Positions 41,334 to 42,553 of a DNA stretch of 42,553 nucleotides are shown here, piece after piece (the first letter of the stretch is position 1; every line of letters starts with the position of its first letter). Made by a program: the position numbers and the translations under genes. The stretch is taken from assembly GCA_036961445.1 (NCBI GenBank), contig JBALVO010000018.1:1-42553 (forward strand), read 5' to 3'. The notes under the pieces are model-generated. The model made no database searches. It saw nothing but the letters and a program-made list of their open reading frames with translations, and was not told where the DNA came from. Origin of the DNA: JBALVO01 sp036961445 (GTDB lineage: Bacteria > Pseudomonadota > Gammaproteobacteria > Pseudomonadales > Halieaceae).

Positions 41334-42275
41334 ATGACTCAATCGCCAGAAAATAAAGTGCCTACACCCCCGCAGGAAGTTGCTCGTTTGATGCGTCTGG
41401 CTACTTATGCGTCGATTACCGTGGCGATAGTCCTGATTGCTGCCAAAACGCTGGCCTGGGGAATGTCAGGCTCGGTTAGCCTGCTGGCGACGCTGATAGA
41501 TTCAACACTGGACGCGTTTGCCTCGCTGATAAACCTGCTCGCCGTGCGCCATGCTCTGTCCCCTGCAGACAAGGAACATCGTTTTGGGCACGGCAAGGCC
41601 GAGGCTCTGGCGGGCCTGGGGCAGGCGGCGTTTATTGCCGGCTCCGCCGGTTTTCTTTTGTTGGAAGCCGTGCGGCGAATAGCTAACCCTGTCCCGGTTG
41701 AGTCCTACGGCCTGGGCATGCTGGTTATGGTATTTTCTATCGCTGTTACCGCCGTTTTGCTGGGCTTTCAGCGGTATGTGATTCGCAAGACCAACTCTAC
41801 CGCGATCAAGGCCGACGCCCTGCATTACCGCACCGATATATTGGTCAATGGCAGTGTCATTGCCGCCCTCTGGTTGTCGGTCAAGGGCTGGATGGGCTTT
41901 GATGCCCTGTTTGCTATAGGTATTGCCGTCTACATACTGTATAGCGCCTGGGAGATTGTTGGACAGGCTTTCGACCATCTGATGGACCGGGAGTTGCCCG
42001 ATGCTGAGCGGGCTGCTATCAAACGCATTGCTACGGCGCATACACAGGTTTCCGGCATGCATGACCTGCGCTCCCGGCGCTCGGGTACGGCGACCTTCAT
42101 CCAACTGCATCTGGAGCTGGATGATGACCTGACATTATTGCAGGCGCACCAGATCTCTGACGAGGTGGAGTGGAGTCTGCAGGATGCATTTCCCGGCGCG
42201 GAAATCATCATTCATATCGACCCGATTTCGGTGGTAGCTGATGAGCCGATACCTGACTTCCTGCATGACGGCTGA
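41334..42275 (+). CDS. fieF: cation diffusion facilitator (FieF-type zinc/iron exporter)
   Basis: A 313-residue inner membrane exporter of divalent cations in exchange for protons. I choose ATG 41334 (MTQSPENKVPTPPQEVARLM) because an upstream in-frame ATG lies in a promoter -10 element. The metal site in TM2 is LIDSTLD (Asp56, Asp60), and the TM5 pair is LHYRTDILVN (His and Asp), the DD-HD arrangement of FieF/YiiP. FGHGKAEALAGLGQAAFI is the conserved loop after TM2. The C-terminal cytoplasmic domain (SGMHDLRSRRSGTATFIQLHLELDDDLTL) ends with IIIHIDPIS. Known members export Zn2+, Fe2+ or Cd2+. It is monocistronic here. Confidence 0.92.
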   Translation: MTQSPENKVPTPPQEVARLMRLATYASITVAIVLIAAKTLAWGMSGSVSLLATLIDSTLDAFASLINLLAVRHALSPADKEHRFGHGKAEALAGLGQAAFIAGSAGFLLLEAVRRIANPVPVESYGLGMLVMVFSIAVTAVLLGFQRYVIRKTNSTAIKADALHYRTDILVNGSVIAALWLSVKGWMGFDALFAIGIAVYILYSAWEIVGQAFDHLMDRELPDAERAAIKRIATAHTQVSGMHDLRSRRSGTATFIQLHLELDDDLTLLQAHQISDEVEWSLQDAFPGAEIIIHIDPISVVADEPIPDFLHDG

Positions 42276-42377
42276 TACGGAGAGTTTCCGGCTGGGGCAT
42301 CGGTTCTGCACGGGGGAGACTGGAGCCTTGCCCTTCTTTTTGCTCGCTCAGGGCGGCGGTGTTTTAGCTAAGGATAC

Positions 42378-42406
42378 TTGAACGTTCGCAAAACATACTG
42401 TATGTT
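42378..42406 (+). promoter_or_regulatory. promoter with overlapping palindromic operator
   Basis: TTGAAC (42378-42383) and TATGTT (42401-42406) are spaced by exactly 17 bp and fit -35 and -10 boxes. The -10 overlaps the inverted repeat AACATAC-T-GTATGTT (42392-42406). In addition TTGAAC has its reverse complement GTTCAA at 42404-42409. Repression by a dimeric regulator is suggested. The site does not fit the LexA consensus, since the second half is missing. Confidence 0.5.
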
Positions 42407-42532
42407 CAAACCCGGTTTTTTGGACGAGTCTGTAAAGGCTGGTTCACCTTGATATGTCTATACTCAACAGGTAACCCCTGACAGCCATGCGCTGGTTGGT
42501 GGTTGCCTGCCACCAACAAACGAGGTAATCCC

Positions 42533-42553
42533 GTGAGCGACCTTGAACAATTT
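42533..42553 (+). CDS. partial gene, 5' end only
   Basis: GTG at 42533 follows the ribosome site GAGG (42522-42525) and opens the frame (M)SDLEQF before the window ends. A palindromic promoter lies about 125 bp upstream, which supports a real gene start. Seven codons do not allow a product to be named. Confidence 0.6.

Noticed and set aside
42392..42409. LexA (SOS) box
   Set aside because: TACTGTAT resembles one half-site, but the second half (ACAG at the right spacing) is absent. The palindrome is of another type.
1..42553. CRISPR arrays, tRNA/rRNA genes, insertion sequences, prophage
   Set aside because: No regular spaced repeats, no cloverleaf or rRNA-like stretches and no transposase, integrase or phage structural motifs were found.

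Overview
The window looks like part of a draft or metagenome-assembled chromosome of a marine-type gammaproteobacterium. I infer this from an RND tripartite pump with a NodT-type outer membrane factor, a two-domain fatty acyl-CoA reductase of the Marinobacter type, a FieF-type metal exporter, the gammaproteobacterial retropepsin/transglutaminase-like/ATP-grasp operon, and a Chp-type (type IV pilus class) chemosensory cluster. I cannot fix the genus. There are no rRNA or tRNA genes, no CRISPR array, and no recognisable transposase or phage gene. A 100-N scaffold gap at 7774-7873 is flanked by identical 55-bp sequences. It is almost certainly an assembly join that should be collapsed.

Left part (1-16763): a small membrane-peptide ORF and a tyrosine phosphatase; an RND efflux operon (adaptor, pump, outer membrane channel; 1601-7361); a VOC/glyoxalase gene split by the gap; a six-helix membrane protein; a minus-strand pair of thiolase and dienelactone hydrolase; an overlapping pair of arsenate-reductase-type phosphatase and Nramp-like transporter; a fatty acyl-CoA reductase on the minus strand; and an Old Yellow Enzyme on the plus strand.

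Central part (16958-36335): an unbroken plus-strand block of about 19 kb. It opens with an internally deleted phosphotriesterase-family remnant. Three tightly coupled genes follow: a lipoprotein retropepsin-like protease, an inactive-transglutaminase/7TM protein and an ATP-grasp ligase. Only 20 bp later begins a large divergent Chp-type signalling cluster. In order it encodes a degenerate sigma-54-activator-like protein, an unknown protein, a CheB methylesterase, a PilG-like receiver, a PilI-like CheW, a PilJ-like MCP, a PilK-like CheR, an Hpt protein matching the N-terminal half of ChpA, a CheA-type kinase matching its C-terminal half, a ChpC-like CheW and a small unknown protein. The complete adaptation, kinase and receiver set argues for a working chemosensory pathway. 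Its unusual points are a split ChpA, a divergent MCP tip, no PilH, and two or three uncharacterised extra proteins.

Right part (36336-42553): an AT-rich stretch with a spaced direct repeat, a small orphan gene ending in a strong rho-independent terminator, a minus-strand pair of a CHI-like/TonB-C fusion protein and an unknown protein, a large UbiB/ABC1-type atypical kinase, a FieF-type cation exporter, and the first codons of another gene behind a palindromic promoter.
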